A stretch of DNA of 64,000 nt from Pyrenophora tritici-repentis (GCF_003171515.1 NC_089395.1:1736001-1800000); one strand, 5' to 3'. Shown: positions 1 through 10,569, numbered from the stretch's first letter. Made by a program: numbers and translations. Notes: generated by a model not told the origin, from the sequence alone.

Positions 1-101
1 GTAGCTGAAGAGGCCAAATTGTCGTTGGAAGTCTGCGGAAGCGCAAAGGCCTGAACGAGTGTAAAGAGAGAAAGCAGGATTGCTACTCCTGTGAGGAGCA
101 T
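1..101 (-). CDS. Partial secreted protein, N-terminus only
   Basis: An open frame begins with ATG at 101-99 and runs off the left edge after about 33 residues. The first residues form a clear signal peptide: a short N-region, the hydrophobic stretch LLTGVAILLSLFTLVQAFA, and a likely cleavage after AFA before LPQTSND. The mature part is too short to classify. The family is unknown; a wall protein or secreted enzyme would both fit. Confidence rests only on the signal-peptide composition. Confidence 0.5.
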   Translation of the reverse strand, partial: MLLTGVAILLSLFTLVQAFALPQTSNDNLASSA

Positions 102-777
102 GATGTCGCTGGTGGCGCTATGTTGTGTTACGCGGCTGGTGCGCAGGCCAGTGCAGGTACGAATCGCGGCTTCGGTTGAGTTCCGAAGCTTGAGATGAAA
201 ATGGGTTCGAGTTGAGCGATAAGGTAGCTTGAGTCGCAAATATATGTATTCGAAGAATGACTGAAAATGGTTTAGCGTGGAAGCGACATGGACTGATCTG
301 ATTAGTGAGAGAAAGGCTTGAAACTTTAGCAAAACGTCATTCAATGTAGGGGAGATAGGGGGAGAACGGGCTAATTACTGACTGCATTAGTTAGTTAAGT
401 TAGCTTTATAGGTGTAACGTTAGTATTGCAGAGAGTCTGTGACGGTTGTAAGGAGAAGCAGATCACGTGTTGGTGGTTTAGGGCTGCTTCCTCAATTTAT
501 TGAGCACCTCTTACCTCAGCTGCATCACAGGTTCGTCATGTAATTAAATAGACCCTGCTGCTGCTGCTTCATTGAGAGCACAGCACGTACAACACAACAC
601 GATAGCAGAATACATAAGATTTTGTTCTACCGCAACAGAATCACTCAAGGAAGTAATTAGCACGGTCCTAATCGTGAACGTATCTGACTGTTTTCTAGCA
701 AATCTTGTAATCTTTTCTCCTGGACAAATTTATGGTGCCCGACAGCTTTTGTAACTTTCTAACCCTGTTCTTCTCGC
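102..777. other. Intergenic, no gene supported
   Basis: This should hold the promoter of the leftward secreted gene and the 3' side of the bZIP gene. Short frames here start with TTG or overlap the bZIP gene antisense. I see no RNA gene or repeat. Confidence 0.5.
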
Positions 778-1453
778 TTATCGCGTCTTCTGTGTTTCAA
801 ACTCTTCAAACTCCCCAAATAGGGTGTCCGCCGTGCTATTTACGTCCGGTGACAAACGTAGAGGACTGTACTCCCAACTGTTCCCTGGCTCAATCTTGCT
901 CTTATAGAGACTGCCTATATCCGGACGGCTACCTATGTTAAAGGAGTCGCGCAAAGGAGTTAAGCGTGGTAAGGAACACTCGGTCGACGAGTTATAGTCT
1001 ACCTGCAACACTGATGATGGCTGCACGGAGTTTGAAAGAAACCCCTGAGTGTGGCTTATATACTGAGGGAATGCTGAGGCATTGCCAGAAGCGGGTGGCG
1101 AACGAAAGTAGGTATCTGTTGGAGTTACTGGTACTGCCTCGTCCGGACACTGAGCTATGACATAGGTTAGGTATACGCCCTCTACTGAAGGACAGAATTC
1201 ATTGCGATGTCGCACCCTTTCTTAAAACTTCTATGGCTGTTAATGCATGTTGTAGCCGCTCCTTCAGCGACAGGTTGTCTTGCTTCAGCTCTCTGTTCTG
1301 AATCTGTTAATAGGACAGCCTATCGTTGGATAATCGATTTCGAACCTGGCATTGAAGAGTATCAATCTCATCTTTTATCTTCCGGCGCGACTTTTGCTGA
1401 CTCTCTCGGTTCCTCTTCCTTTTCTCTGCAAGTTGGGCGCTAGTGAGCGTCAT
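778..1453 (-). CDS. Small bZIP transcription factor, three exons
   Basis: Three exons join in phase: 1453-1346, 1303-1216 and 1154-778, giving 190 residues. Exon 1 carries the basic region; RNRESQQKSRR has the bZIP N-x7-R spacing. Exon 2 continues with heptad leucines (REL, NLSL, ERLQHAL, EVL), which makes a zipper directly after the basic region as the fold requires. Exon 3 is a Ser/Pro-rich tail ending in an acidic-aromatic stretch (FGEFEEFE), possibly an activation segment. Intron 1 (42 bp) ends in CAG. Intron 2 (61 bp) has a CTAAC branch site but a weak GTGCGA donor. If intron 2 is retained, the protein ends at 1199 after 70 residues and is only a zipper. It is expected to act in the nucleus as a dimeric DNA-binding regulator; the targets are unknown. 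Confidence 0.75.
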
Positions 1454-2359
1454 AATGCTTCGTAGACTTGCTTTTAATGATCTCGTCTCTCTTTTCCTTT
1501 GAAAATGCAGGAGCAGCTGAGCATATTCGAGTCGACAGGAAAGAGAGTAGAACAAGGTCGAAGTGAAGGTTTTTGAGGTTTGACAGCAAGGTGCTAACAA
1601 TTGATGGTTCAAAGACATGCATCAACAAACTGATCTCAGTAGAAAACGAAGGTGTGGGGCTGACAATATGGGTGACGCTAGGCTTGATATGCGAAGTAGC
1701 GTGACGTAAACTCTACTTACGATGTGCAACCTAATAGGATATAAATTAACGAGGCTAATCTAACAATTGCTAAAGCGCTCTTTTTGCTTAGCAAGAACAG
1801 CGTTGATACTTCGCCTCATCCTCGTGTGCACAACGAAGGCCAATGCATCATAGCTGATATAACAGGTTCACATTCTCGAGATCAAGCAAGAACTCACGAC
1901 CTTTAATTAGTCGTGAATCTGACGTCAATTCTTCAGAATGATATACGTCAATATCGACATCCAGACCCACCGCCGGAAAATACGTATCTGTGCAAACCCC
2001 AGGAAAGTACGTAAACTGTTCGTGTAATATCTAAGTGAGTGGTCTCAGAATTGGAGATCTGATATGTCTCCCAAGACCAAACAAGGCCTCCTGATATAGA
2101 TCCTTCCTCCGTTGTCATATTCAGTCGAATAGCTCCTTCATTTAGCAGAAAAAAACAGAGACATGATTGTCGCTGCACGAAAGGTTACAAGTTGGAACCT
2201 TACCTTCTTCTACTACAGTGTCACAGAAAGCGTACGCAGAATTAGAGATAATTAAAGTTGAAGTACCTCTTCGATTTTGCTGCACTCACACTCAGCTATC
2301 CTATTTCAGATCTACACGCACAGTCGGGCAATAAACCTCCGTTACAGCATTGTGACTTC
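1454..2359. other. Intergenic, no supported gene
   Basis: The region is AT-rich and about 0.9 kb long, between the bZIP start and the end of the F-box/ankyrin gene. One 76-codon minus-strand frame (1948-2178) has no recognisable domain, no convincing start context and no splice partner that I could find. Confidence 0.4.
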
Positions 2360-3169
2360 TTAAGAGAATTGAAAATGGTATAAATAGCAGCTTAACGGAC
2401 AAGGAGAGAGACGGATGAATTCATTGAGTGCATTCTGTCTTTTCTGCCACGTGGGCGACTGTGACCCAAGTCTCCTCAGTTCTTCTACAGCAAGCCGATG
2501 GTGCGATATGCTTGCTTGATCTATAGCAGTCCAACCGAAGCGGGCCTTCGAGTTGACATCGGCTCCCGCTTGAACTAGTTGCGCAAGTACGTTGTGGGAA
2601 CCGGTGACTGCCGCAAGATGCAAGGGTGTATTTCCATGATGGTCCTTCGCCATTACGTCAGCCCCGTATTTGATTAATGACTGCACCGCTTCCGTCATAT
2701 TACGGCCAGAAGCATAGTGAAGTGGAGTCAAAAGCGAGTGGTCCGGTTGGAAAGGATTAGTTCCAGCGTAATCGAGCGTGGTCACAAGAGGCTCTATATA
2801 TCGAACAAGACCTTGCGCAGCCAATCGATGGAGAAGAGTAACGCCGTAGCTGTCCACTTGTACGAGGTCGACTTGAGGTTCAAGTAGTAATCGGTGAAAT
2901 GTACTGGTGCGTCGGTGAACAATAGCCCATTCCATTACAGAGCCGTTTCCTCGTTTATCATACCAGAACGTCACGTCTTGTAGCCTATGTGTGAGAGAAT
3001 TACTCTTTGACGTGCAATGGTACCGAGAACGGCGGTAAAAACTTTTTATTAAGCGAGTATATAGTAGTTGCGATCCTCTGATAAGTGAAGACACATCGTT
3101 GAGAGAGAGATGTGCGCTAATATCTTCAAGAATTTCTATCGGTAGTAGCAATAACATCGCAGTTGACAT
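2360..3169 (-). CDS. F-box protein with ankyrin repeats
   Basis: A single exon encodes 269 residues. Residues 8-45 (LLPIEILEDISAHLSLNDVSSL and on) match an F-box, the segment that binds Skp1 in SCF ubiquitin ligases. Residues about 78-235 form ankyrin repeats with typical TPLHYAS and NTPLHLAAVTGS helices and GADV turns, likely the substrate-binding surface. The order F-box then ankyrin is common in expanded fungal families. The C-terminal 30 residues are unconserved in character. The start lies 231 bp from the divergent JmjC-SET gene, so the two may share regulatory DNA. Confidence 0.85.
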   Translation of the reverse strand: MSTAMLLLLPIEILEDISAHLSLNDVSSLIRGSQLLYTRLIKSFYRRSRYHCTSKSNSLTHRLQDVTFWYDKRGNGSVMEWAIVHRRTSTFHRLLLEPQVDLVQVDSYGVTLLHRLAAQGLVRYIEPLVTTLDYAGTNPFQPDHSLLTPLHYASGRNMTEAVQSLIKYGADVMAKDHHGNTPLHLAAVTGSHNVLAQLVQAGADVNSKARFGWTAIDQASISHHRLAVEELRRLGSQSPTWQKRQNALNEFIRLSPCPLSCYLYHFQFS

Positions 3170-3400
3170 CGTACACGATGCATTTTGTTAGATTACCAAC
3201 GATTTTAAGTCATTTCACAGTGCATTACAATTGTGATGATCGCAGACCATTTCTGAGGCATTAGTGCCGGTGGTACCTGAGCGCACGGCCCTGCTAAGGC
3301 TGATCCTGGCACAGACCACACCAGCAAGATCCGACTCTCGGATCTTCTTGGCGGAACATCTGCTTTCCTCTTTCCTCAAACTGCGACAACATTCATCACC
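3170..3400. promoter_or_regulatory. Short divergent promoter region
   Basis: These 231 bp separate the starts of the F-box/ankyrin gene (minus) and the JmjC-SET gene (plus). Any promoter elements for both must lie here or inside the genes. I see no strong TATA box. The role is inferred from the arrangement only. Confidence 0.4.
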
Positions 3401-6400
3401 ATGACCCTGGATCCAGGAACACTCGATACGCTTGTTCACGAGCTAGAAAGCTATGTAATTAAGATCAAGAGCATAAAGATGCGGGTCCAAAGCTATTCAC
3501 AACCAATGGTCTTAACTGGCCAGCAGAGCAAGAAACCACCCGACACGATCCCACCCGACACGATCCCACCCGATGTACGCTCGAAGCTCGAAAAAACAGT
3601 GCGCTCTATCATCATAGGAGCAGGAACGATCCTTGCAACCTTACAGTTGCCCCTGCGACAGACGCGTGAAAACAAGCCGGAACCGACGAGCAAAAGGAAC
3701 CTCAGATTGAACAAAGACACAGATCGAGATAAGGAGGCGCATGTTGTGCAGAAACGGGCCGTATATTTGGCCAGGAACTCGAGAGGCAAACGAAGCCGCA
3801 GATCAGGCAAGAGCAGACCGCCTGTAGTGCAGGAACCTACAAGCCAAGACGAAGAACAGCAGCCTTTACGAAGAAGTCTCCAAGATGACGCGGCGGGTGA
3901 AGGAGCTACCTCTAATAACCAAGAGGACGATAACACCGAGAGGGAAACGGATGATATTACTGAAGGAAGGTCTTCCGATGACAACAACGTGCTAAATCAC
4001 GCGACACGTCCGTCGGCACTAGAACGAGCCGGCGTTGACTCAACCCTTCCGCAATTTTCCGTCCCTACTCATCAGTGCGATTTAACAGACCTGGGATTAT
4101 ACACGGTGCCTACTTTGGAAAAATTTACCTCCTTACCCGACGTGCACAGGACCGGCATGTGCCATCTTTCTATACAGGATTTCTCCATGCAGAACCTCGA
4201 TTTCGATGCTGGTATTGTGCAAGATGCTCGTCGCACAACAACACAGCTCAAGTACAATACTGCCTGCCTGAAGCGGCCTGGTGTCATGGCAATATCTTCG
4301 AGTTACTCTGGGCGCCCGCTCACACCTTTCACCACGTTCACCGATGCACCCAGAGGACATTATTCCGATGAGCAGTTGGAGGAGATTTTCGAATCCTTCT
4401 GCAGAGACACTACATCTGGCAAGCCACAATGGTATCTGATCGGCTCAAGCAAAGAGGTGCTTGGAGAGCAATGCCGCTATTCTGACCTGCTCACGGCTGG
4501 TCCATATTTGCAGCAGGCTTTGACACAAACCATAGATGGTGTCAACACAAGCTACATTTATGCTAGCTACGCTACTGGCCGTACTGCTACCGCGATGCAT
4601 TATGAAGACTGCGCATGGTTTTCTGTCAACCTCATGCTATGTGGTGCTCCAAAAATATGGCTTAGCATCGAGCCTACGTCCAATGAGAAGTTCGAGGCCG
4701 GCCTAGGAGCTTTGTTCCCTGGACAGCTGACTACGTGTTCACAACGCATCCGTCACTTATCGGTACTCGTTGCACCGAGCGTCCTTAAAAGTCTGGGGGT
4801 GAAATACCATATCAAGGCCTGTTATCCTGGGGAGCTGATCTTCACGACCCCTGCAGCCTATCACCAGATTATCAACATGGGCGCAAACCTGGCTGAAGCT
4901 GTCAATTTCATGGACCGAAACATTTCCCCCTATCCGCAAAACTATAATTTTTGTACTAGCAAAATTTGCGGCTTCACGGATTCTCCTGGCCCACACCACT
5001 TCCGAGCCAGCAAGCGTCCTTGGCTCGGGGAACAGACTGAGACACCTCCAGGCAAGAGGCGTCGTGACGGTCCTGCTAGGCTTGAATTGGTAGAGTTGCA
5101 GCGGTATAGTCTGGGTGTTGGGGAATCACTTTTCCATAATCTTGCACGCAAAACTCCCGCTTCACTCATTGTGTCAATTCTCAGTAAGCAAACGCTGGCA
5201 CGACTCTCTCGACTAATACATGCACAGAGGACGGAGCACTACAGCGAGTTCGCATCTGCTACACCCCCCTTGGACAATCACGATCAAGACATCTTATATC
5301 ATACTGCGGCGTATCATAGTGCTGCAAAAGTGTCCTGTCAGCAAGCTGATCTCCCTCTACTGCGTGTACGCGCCAACACATTTGCCTACGTCTCCTGTCT
5401 CGAAAGCTTGAAAGGCGGAGCTGCCAAATTCTCTTCCGAGATAATAACCCGCATCCTACGTCTACAGAACACGCCAAACACGCCTGATGCACGACGGACG
5501 CTTGTCCATAACTTCTCCACTAGCAAGAAATGGCGCTCTCTTTGTGAGAGCCATGGACCTGGACTTCTTGCGCTCCTACCTCTTCAGTCTGAAGCCCCCT
5601 ATTTCCTGTGCACTAGCAGCCTATTGAAGATGAATGATGCTGACATCAAGCACTTCAATGACCTGTTAGAACAATGCATGAAAGAAGGTGAATTCAAGGA
5701 AATACTGCAAAGTCTGTGCGCCATCGCAAATGGACTCGTCAAGCGTGTGCTCTCTGACACTTCATTTCAATACGGCTTCGAGGATCCTAACAATCTGCCA
5801 GCCGACTTCGAACATCCCCACTTCGAATATCGCTCCGAGTGGTTCAACAGCACTACGCCTGTGCTTTCTGAGAACGATGATTTGGACTTGAAGAACACGC
5901 TATCGCTATTGCGCCCACAAGCGTACCTCGCTCAGAGCCAACCTGCTAGCACATTGTCTCGTAAATTGCATCGATTGAAGGCTACCGTGGACGTGACCTT
6001 GATGCCCAATGCCTCTGCATCTTGCATTGATGCTGCAGCTTCGCGACACTGTCCATGCATGCCTCCACGGCTAGGCTTCTATCGGTTATCCGCGACATCT
6101 TCGGATAAACTACCCATTGTTGAGTCTCGTGTGCCATACGGCCCGGAAGACTATATCGGCGAGCTGACTGGCCTATTACACTCTGCGGATCACAGTGATT
6201 GCAGCGGCACGTTTTGCGCGCTTTATTGGCCTACCGGTAACCAGCCAATTTGCCACCTGCATTGGGACGACCAGGGAAACTGGGTCCGCCATATCCCTCA
6301 TTCTTGCGACCCGTCTGCCAAGTTCATGCCACAGATCCTTGGTTGCAGGCTCCGAGTCATGTTACAGGCTAAAGCTTCCATCGTCAGAGGCACGGCAATC

Positions 6401-6505
6401 ACCGCCGACTGGAGTCGCTTGAGAGGATATTCAGGAGAAAAGCGGCGGCAATGCATCAGCTGCGAAGGCCCTTGCTCTTCCAGCCTGTCTGACTCGCCCC
6501 CGTAG
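3401..6505 (+). CDS. JmjC and SET domain fusion protein
   Basis: One exon encodes 1,034 residues. Residues about 385-510 form a JmjC domain closest in pattern to the KDM4 class: HYE at 400-402 and His488 (PAAYHQIIN) supply the Fe(II) triad, and Lys418 in GAPKIW matches the 2-oxoglutarate contact. Residues about 885-1030 resemble a SET domain with YIGELTG, the RHIPHSCDPSAKF block near 967, an AITADW segment and a post-SET-like CISCEGPC cluster. The usual NHSC asparagine is a proline (IPHSC) and the usual DY is DW, so methyltransferase activity is doubtful while demethylase or hydroxylase activity looks possible. The N-terminal 240 residues are basic and disordered with a duplicated DTIPP unit. 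A nuclear chromatin role is inferred. I know of no characterised protein with this exact domain order. Confidence 0.8.
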   Translation: MTLDPGTLDTLVHELESYVIKIKSIKMRVQSYSQPMVLTGQQSKKPPDTIPPDTIPPDVRSKLEKTVRSIIIGAGTILATLQLPLRQTRENKPEPTSKRNLRLNKDTDRDKEAHVVQKRAVYLARNSRGKRSRRSGKSRPPVVQEPTSQDEEQQPLRRSLQDDAAGEGATSNNQEDDNTERETDDITEGRSSDDNNVLNHATRPSALERAGVDSTLPQFSVPTHQCDLTDLGLYTVPTLEKFTSLPDVHRTGMCHLSIQDFSMQNLDFDAGIVQDARRTTTQLKYNTACLKRPGVMAISSSYSGRPLTPFTTFTDAPRGHYSDEQLEEIFESFCRDTTSGKPQWYLIGSSKEVLGEQCRYSDLLTAGPYLQQALTQTIDGVNTSYIYASYATGRTATAMHYEDCAWFSVNLMLCGAPKIWLSIEPTSNEKFEAGLGALFPGQLTTCSQRIRHLSVLVAPSVLKSLGVKYHIKACYPGELIFTTPAAYHQIINMGANLAEAVNFMDRNISPYPQNYNFCTSKICGFTDSPGPHHFRASKRPWLGEQTETPPGKRRRDGPARLELVELQRYSLGVGESLFHNLARKTPASLIVSILSKQTLARLSRLIHAQRTEHYSEFASATPPLDNHDQDILYHTAAYHSAAKVSCQQADLPLLRVRANTFAYVSCLESLKGGAAKFSSEIITRILRLQNTPNTPDARRTLVHNFSTSKKWRSLCESHGPGLLALLPLQSEAPYFLCTSSLLKMNDADIKHFNDLLEQCMKEGEFKEILQSLCAIANGLVKRVLSDTSFQYGFEDPNNLPADFEHPHFEYRSEWFNSTTPVLSENDDLDLKNTLSLLRPQAYLAQSQPASTLSRKLHRLKATVDVTLMPNASASCIDAAASRHCPCMPPRLGFYRLSATSSDKLPIVESRVPYGPEDYIGELTGLLHSADHSDCSGTFCALYWPTGNQPICHLHWDDQGNWVRHIPHSCDPSAKFMPQILGCRLRVMLQAKASIVRGTAITADWSRLRGYSGEKRRQCISCEGPCSSSLSDSPP

Positions 6506-6893
6506 CAGCAACCACCTTCAATCTGTTTGCAGCATAAGTACATCAGCTCGACAAACTTGTCAACATCCATGACATTGGGATTTTGCACGATTGGATTGTT
6601 TCATCCTTCTGGACTTTAGGTGTGACGTCAGCCAAACAGTCTGACGTTCTCGAATCAGAAAGCACAGCAACATCATAGAAGCCGGAGGTCTGGATGAGGG
6701 AGCATAGGCAGAGTCGCTGAAGATATCGCACTCATCCGCTTCATTTCGCCCAATGCATGTCCTATATCAATGGCAACCGCTGGTCGAAAAGATTTAATTA
6801 CTAATTACACTACCTCATGCAATTGAGGATATAGAGGATGTCTATGAAACCTACGGAGCATGAAAAGACATCCAAGTCAATATTGACCCATTT
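6506..6893. other. Intergenic, convergent gene ends
   Basis: About 390 bp lie between the end of the JmjC-SET gene and the end of the leftward secreted-protein gene. The frames present start with GTG and lack coding character. This should hold two 3' UTRs. Confidence 0.45.
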
Positions 6894-7457
6894 TTATACT
6901 ACAGAATGAGTCGTAGTAACATAAGCTGCGCTGATAGATGCGCTGCCGTTTGTCATAGCAGATCCGGGGCAACCTTCAATGACTTTTGTCGCTCTACACG
7001 TGTAGCTTCCCACTTGCTCCTTGAAGGCGTCTTCTACCTGCGATGTACCAGGGTACCAAGCCTGCGTTCCACCATATCCCGCGAAGGGAGTAATGCATTT
7101 GTCGTCCCTGCACGTTCGTGAGATGGTTCCAGTCGTGAAAATAGTTCGTGCTCACGTATAAAACCGGCAACACAGACCCAGATCGATCGCAATCGAAGCA
7201 ACCTTATCTAAGCGATCAGCTGGGACGCATCGACTTGAAGTGGTGATTGGCGCATAACAGTCCTGCCAATTTGTACGTGAACATAGATTAATCTAGATTG
7301 TTGTTTTAGGTAGTTGCATAGAAGAAATGATATTAGGTTACTCTACGCTAGGTGCACAACTTCCTTCAGTGCGATTGTTGTAAATTGTCAAATTCGTTGT
7401 CTGGGCGCGGGTAGTTGAAAAAATGATGCCCGCAGTAAACCAGATTGGGTATTGCAT
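6894..7457 (-). CDS. Small secreted cysteine-rich protein, three exons
   Basis: Exons 7457-7347, 7292-7156 and 7107-6894 join in phase to 153 residues. The first 18 residues (MQYPIWFTAGIIFSTTRA) are a signal peptide ending in an A-x-A-like site. The mature protein has nine cysteines, including a GLCC pair, and N-x-T sites just after cleavage. Intron 2 has a consensus GTGAGC donor and a CAG acceptor. Reading through it would meet a TGA, so splicing rather than decay explains the stop. The size, secretion and cysteine content fit an effector or antimicrobial-type apoplastic protein. I recognise no family. Confidence 0.7.
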
Positions 7458-7679
7458 GTTGACAGTAGTGAGTGTTTGATACAACGATGCTAATCTTTGA
7501 GATCTATTAGTACTCAAGCTATCTGAGTCAATTTCAGAGGAGGCTGAAACCTACACGGTGGTTGTTTTGCTGAGGACGCAGAAATCTACAAGGTGGTTGT
7601 TTTCCTGTGCCGCAGCATATTTTGCACGAGGTGCTTTTTGTACATTCCTGCGTACTATCAGCTACTTGTTAACCTATCG

Positions 7680-7687
7680 TATAAAAG
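7680..7687 (+). promoter_or_regulatory. TATA box of the F-box pseudogene
   Basis: TATAAAAG lies 29 bp before the ATG of the broken F-box gene at 7716. The position is right for a fungal TATA element with a short leader. Confidence 0.4.
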
Positions 7688-7715
7688 CAGCTGTAAGTCA
7701 TAGACAACGTCAACT

Positions 7716-8447
7716 ATGGCCCCTCGGAGGCAATCTAAGAAGCCTACTTGGCGCTATAAAAGACTTAGACAAGCAAAGCCTGAGAGCTCTTCTGCAGTAT
7801 CTAAGCCAGATAAAACACTCGTTCGCCTTCTTCCAGTTGAGCTTTGGAACAACATCACAGACTATCTATCTCCATACTATACTAGACTCTTCCAACGCGA
7901 TTTCAAAACTGGATCTGCTAAATACCGGCATCATGAAGGCTTTTAGTACGCGATTTTCAAAGACCATAATTGGCTAGATTATGTTGTTACAAAAGGCGGA
8001 CAACCTGGCCTTCTTTTCCTGAAGGATAAAAGTTCTAGGCGAAAGCAAGTTATTTTATTACTACATAAGCATCACGATATACCTTAAGATGAATTACAGA
8101 AGTGTTTCTTCAAGAGTTTACGTAACGGCGATAGACAAGAATCTGTGTTTCAGATAGACAAGATAGACTTAGACTTGACAGCTCTTTTCCGTGAGAATCT
8201 GTGGGTGGAAGGTGTTAGTCATCTTCAGATGAACCTCTTGGATATGGACAGAGATATTCTAGGCAGTTACTGTTTCTGGACAGATGGTAGGCGTAAACTA
8301 CTAAGGTTAGACAATAACCGTAAGTTCGAGACCTACCGTGGTCACATCATTGGCATTGGGCTACCTTACCAGAACGGGGATGGATCGACGGAGTTTTCGC
8401 ATTTTGTAGTACTTCCAGATAACGAAGACAAGAACATTTGGCGTTAA
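7716..8447 (+). pseudogene. F-box gene with two in-frame stops
   Basis: A single frame of 244 codons runs from ATG at 7716 to TAA at 8447 but is broken by TAG at 7944 and TAA at 8085. Residues about 42-62 (VRLLPVELWNNITDYL) are an F-box. The rest has the character of fungal F-box proteins and ends in a coherent 100-codon stretch. Both stops are one C-to-T change away from glutamine codons, the kind of damage RIP leaves. Neither stop lies in a plausible intron. The first 76 residues could still make a short F-box peptide. Confidence 0.7.
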
Positions 8448-8815
8448 GAATGAACTGTAAATTAATTGATCATAATACATGTAATCTTAGTCGCATTAGA
8501 GTTCACTAATACGTATTAGGCATTTGAGCATGACGTGGTTGTTAAATTTATTGAAATATATGAGATACTCGCAGGTTTGCAGCGCACAATTCAGTGCAAG
8601 GAAAATCTTCTCTTAACCTTCAAGCACATTTGTGGCCTTCGTTAATTAGGCTGAAGCGACTGCCAAGAAGCGACTGCGCCGTAAAGGCGCTCTCTAGTGC
8701 CAATGATGTGATTGCAATACAACGCCAATGCCGGATGTGCCGGAAGGCGGCATCTATAAGTGCAGTGGATAAGTAGCCTCATCTCTGAACGACCAGCCTA
8801 CGATCTACCAACATC
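8448..8815. other. Intergenic, nothing recognised
   Basis: A stretch of 368 bp lies between the F-box pseudogene and the next plus-strand gene. A 60-codon frame at 8594 starts with TTG or GTG-type codons and shows no domain. Confidence 0.4.
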
Positions 8816-9250
8816 ATGCCGCCCACAACTTCCGCTAAAGAACGAAAGCGTCAGCACCACCTAGATAGAAAGATAATCTGGCAGGGTCCACGCGCAGTCC
8901 GAAATACAAAGCTATTGTCTACAACGCTCGCTAAGTTGGATCCTCATCTCGAAAACGACGAAATGGAATACATCGACCGGTTCCAACGCAATTTGGAAGC
9001 TCTTATTCGAGAGGCTCGATCAATGCGATACTTTGGCACGACACAACCGTTCAAGACGACAATCGATCGAATGGGAGACTCTCTGGTTGAATTCCTTCTC
9101 TCAATAAATACGTATGGAGGCATTGATAGCCACGCCGAAATTTTCTCAATGGACAGTCTTGAAGAGAAGGAGTCACTGTCTCTAAATGTCAGAAATGAAG
9201 GTGATAACCAGAAGACAGAATCAGCAAAGCTGAAGGAGGAAGTTGCGTAA
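8816..9250 (+). CDS. Hypothetical charged protein, 144 aa
   Basis: A clean ATG frame in context ACATCATGCC encodes 144 residues. The N-terminus is basic (KERKRQHHLDRK) and could be a nuclear signal. The middle is helical and charged, and the C-terminus is acidic with Lys/Glu repeats. There is no signal peptide, membrane span or domain I can name. It sits between two repeat-damaged or expanded families, so it may be lineage-specific. Confidence 0.5.
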   Translation: MPPTTSAKERKRQHHLDRKIIWQGPRAVRNTKLLSTTLAKLDPHLENDEMEYIDRFQRNLEALIREARSMRYFGTTQPFKTTIDRMGDSLVEFLLSINTYGGIDSHAEIFSMDSLEEKESLSLNVRNEGDNQKTESAKLKEEVA

Positions 9251-9621
9251 ATTGAAGATCATTGTGGACAGTGCTGTATAAACCTTAGTTCAATGAATAT
9301 AGCACATCCTATATGAAGAAACTCGATTGATTGACGTCTGTCTGCGTCACGAACTCCTCACTGCCCCCCCCCCTTAGTTAGATGCGGATCTAACGTTCAA
9401 TCGTCCTACACCATAAATGCTGAAAATCCTAGAGTAATTCACTTAGTACTAGTTTGTATTCTGCATTGATTTTCCCGATCTCATCCTGGAGCAATATAAG
9501 ATCCTCTGACATTCACGAAATTCAACTAACTTAACCGAGTTTAGCCACGCTGTGTTAATTACCACATATAAAAGATTGATACGCAACGAAATTGCCTATT
9601 GCCTCTTACACAACAACGACA
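9251..9621. other. Intergenic with a C tract
   Basis: About 370 bp precede the BTB gene. A run of about ten C residues lies at 9364-9373. The sequence upstream of 9622 should be the BTB promoter. No gene is supported. Confidence 0.4.
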
Positions 9622-10569
9622 ATGAGCAAACGTCGAAAAACTCGCCGTAGTACCTCGGAGGCGACCACCGTCATTCTTGAGCCGGGCGAGTCGTTGCCCC
9701 CTGAAACGATCACGAAAGGCCCCAATGACTGCTCTATTCTGATCCAAGTTGCAGGAAATGTCTGCTATCGTGTTTCTAGACACGTGCTCGGAGAAGTCTC
9801 ATGGTTCAAGACTTTGTTTGCCCAGGAACAGGATCGCCCTATCTACTATCTACCGGACGATGAGCCCGGTACCATTCGCATCCTATTCATGATTTTGCAT
9901 CACCGCCCACATCTCCTACCGATATCACTCCTGGTATCCAATCTTGTTCACTTGGTTGTCGTCTGTGACAAATACGACGTCACAGATATTGTTGTGCCGC
10001 ATGTCGAAGCCAGAAGATGGATTGAAGGTCTTTGGGAGGACAATAAGCCAATTGGAAGAGACTGGATTGAATGGATTCGAATATTGCAAGGGTTCTACAG
10101 TATCGAGCAAAGGTGCCAAAAACTGTCTACTATATTGGACGTAGTAGCAGCAAATATGCACGAAATTGATGAAGGCTGGATCTTTGAGTGGGATGGACGG
10201 AAGTGCTCTGTGGAAAATATCAGCTACTCAATACCTTCAGGGGAGGGGATCATCTGTAAGTATATGTCGAATGTGAGAAACTTTAGAAGATTCTAAAACT
10301 TCGCGATAGCACATCTCGAATGCCGTCGCCAAAAACTCTGGAACGACTTCTGTAAAGCATGCTCGGAAATAGAGTACAGAAAAATACAGGGAAATGACGC
10401 AGACGAAGTTGTGGGTAGGATTGCAAAGTTTATACATCGGCTCCCAGACGACGTATGCTCTTCTTCTCCTATGTTTTCTCAACTACTTAAGTTTAAGAAA
10501 GAACAGAATATTGTTGAGCTCGATTTGCTTCTAAAGGAACGCATTAAGTATTTTAGTGCTAGCTCTTGA
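9622..10569 (+). CDS. BTB/POZ domain protein, two exons
   Basis: Exon 1 is 9622-10255 and exon 2 is 10310-10569. The 54-bp intron has a perfect GTAAGT donor and a GATAG acceptor, and the phases agree, giving 297 residues. Residues about 38-115 carry the fungal BTB pattern: DCSILIQVAG, the RVSRHVLGEVSWFKTLF helix, and an ILHHRPHLLP segment followed by CDKYDV. Fungal BTB proteins of this type often serve as Cul3 adaptors or oligomerisation modules. The unspliced reading would end 14 codons after the donor and lose the helical C-terminal 86 residues. I chose the ATG at 9622 because upstream in-frame starts are non-ATG. Confidence 0.8.

Noticed and set aside
3493..3987. 164-codon minus-strand frame over the JmjC-SET gene
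   Set aside because: Low-complexity Ser/Leu antisense shadow of the coding strand.
7153..7155. In-frame TGA in the nine-cysteine secreted gene, suggesting a pseudogene
   Set aside because: The TGA spans a consensus GTGAGC donor, and a CAG acceptor 48 bp on restores the frame, so it is intronic.
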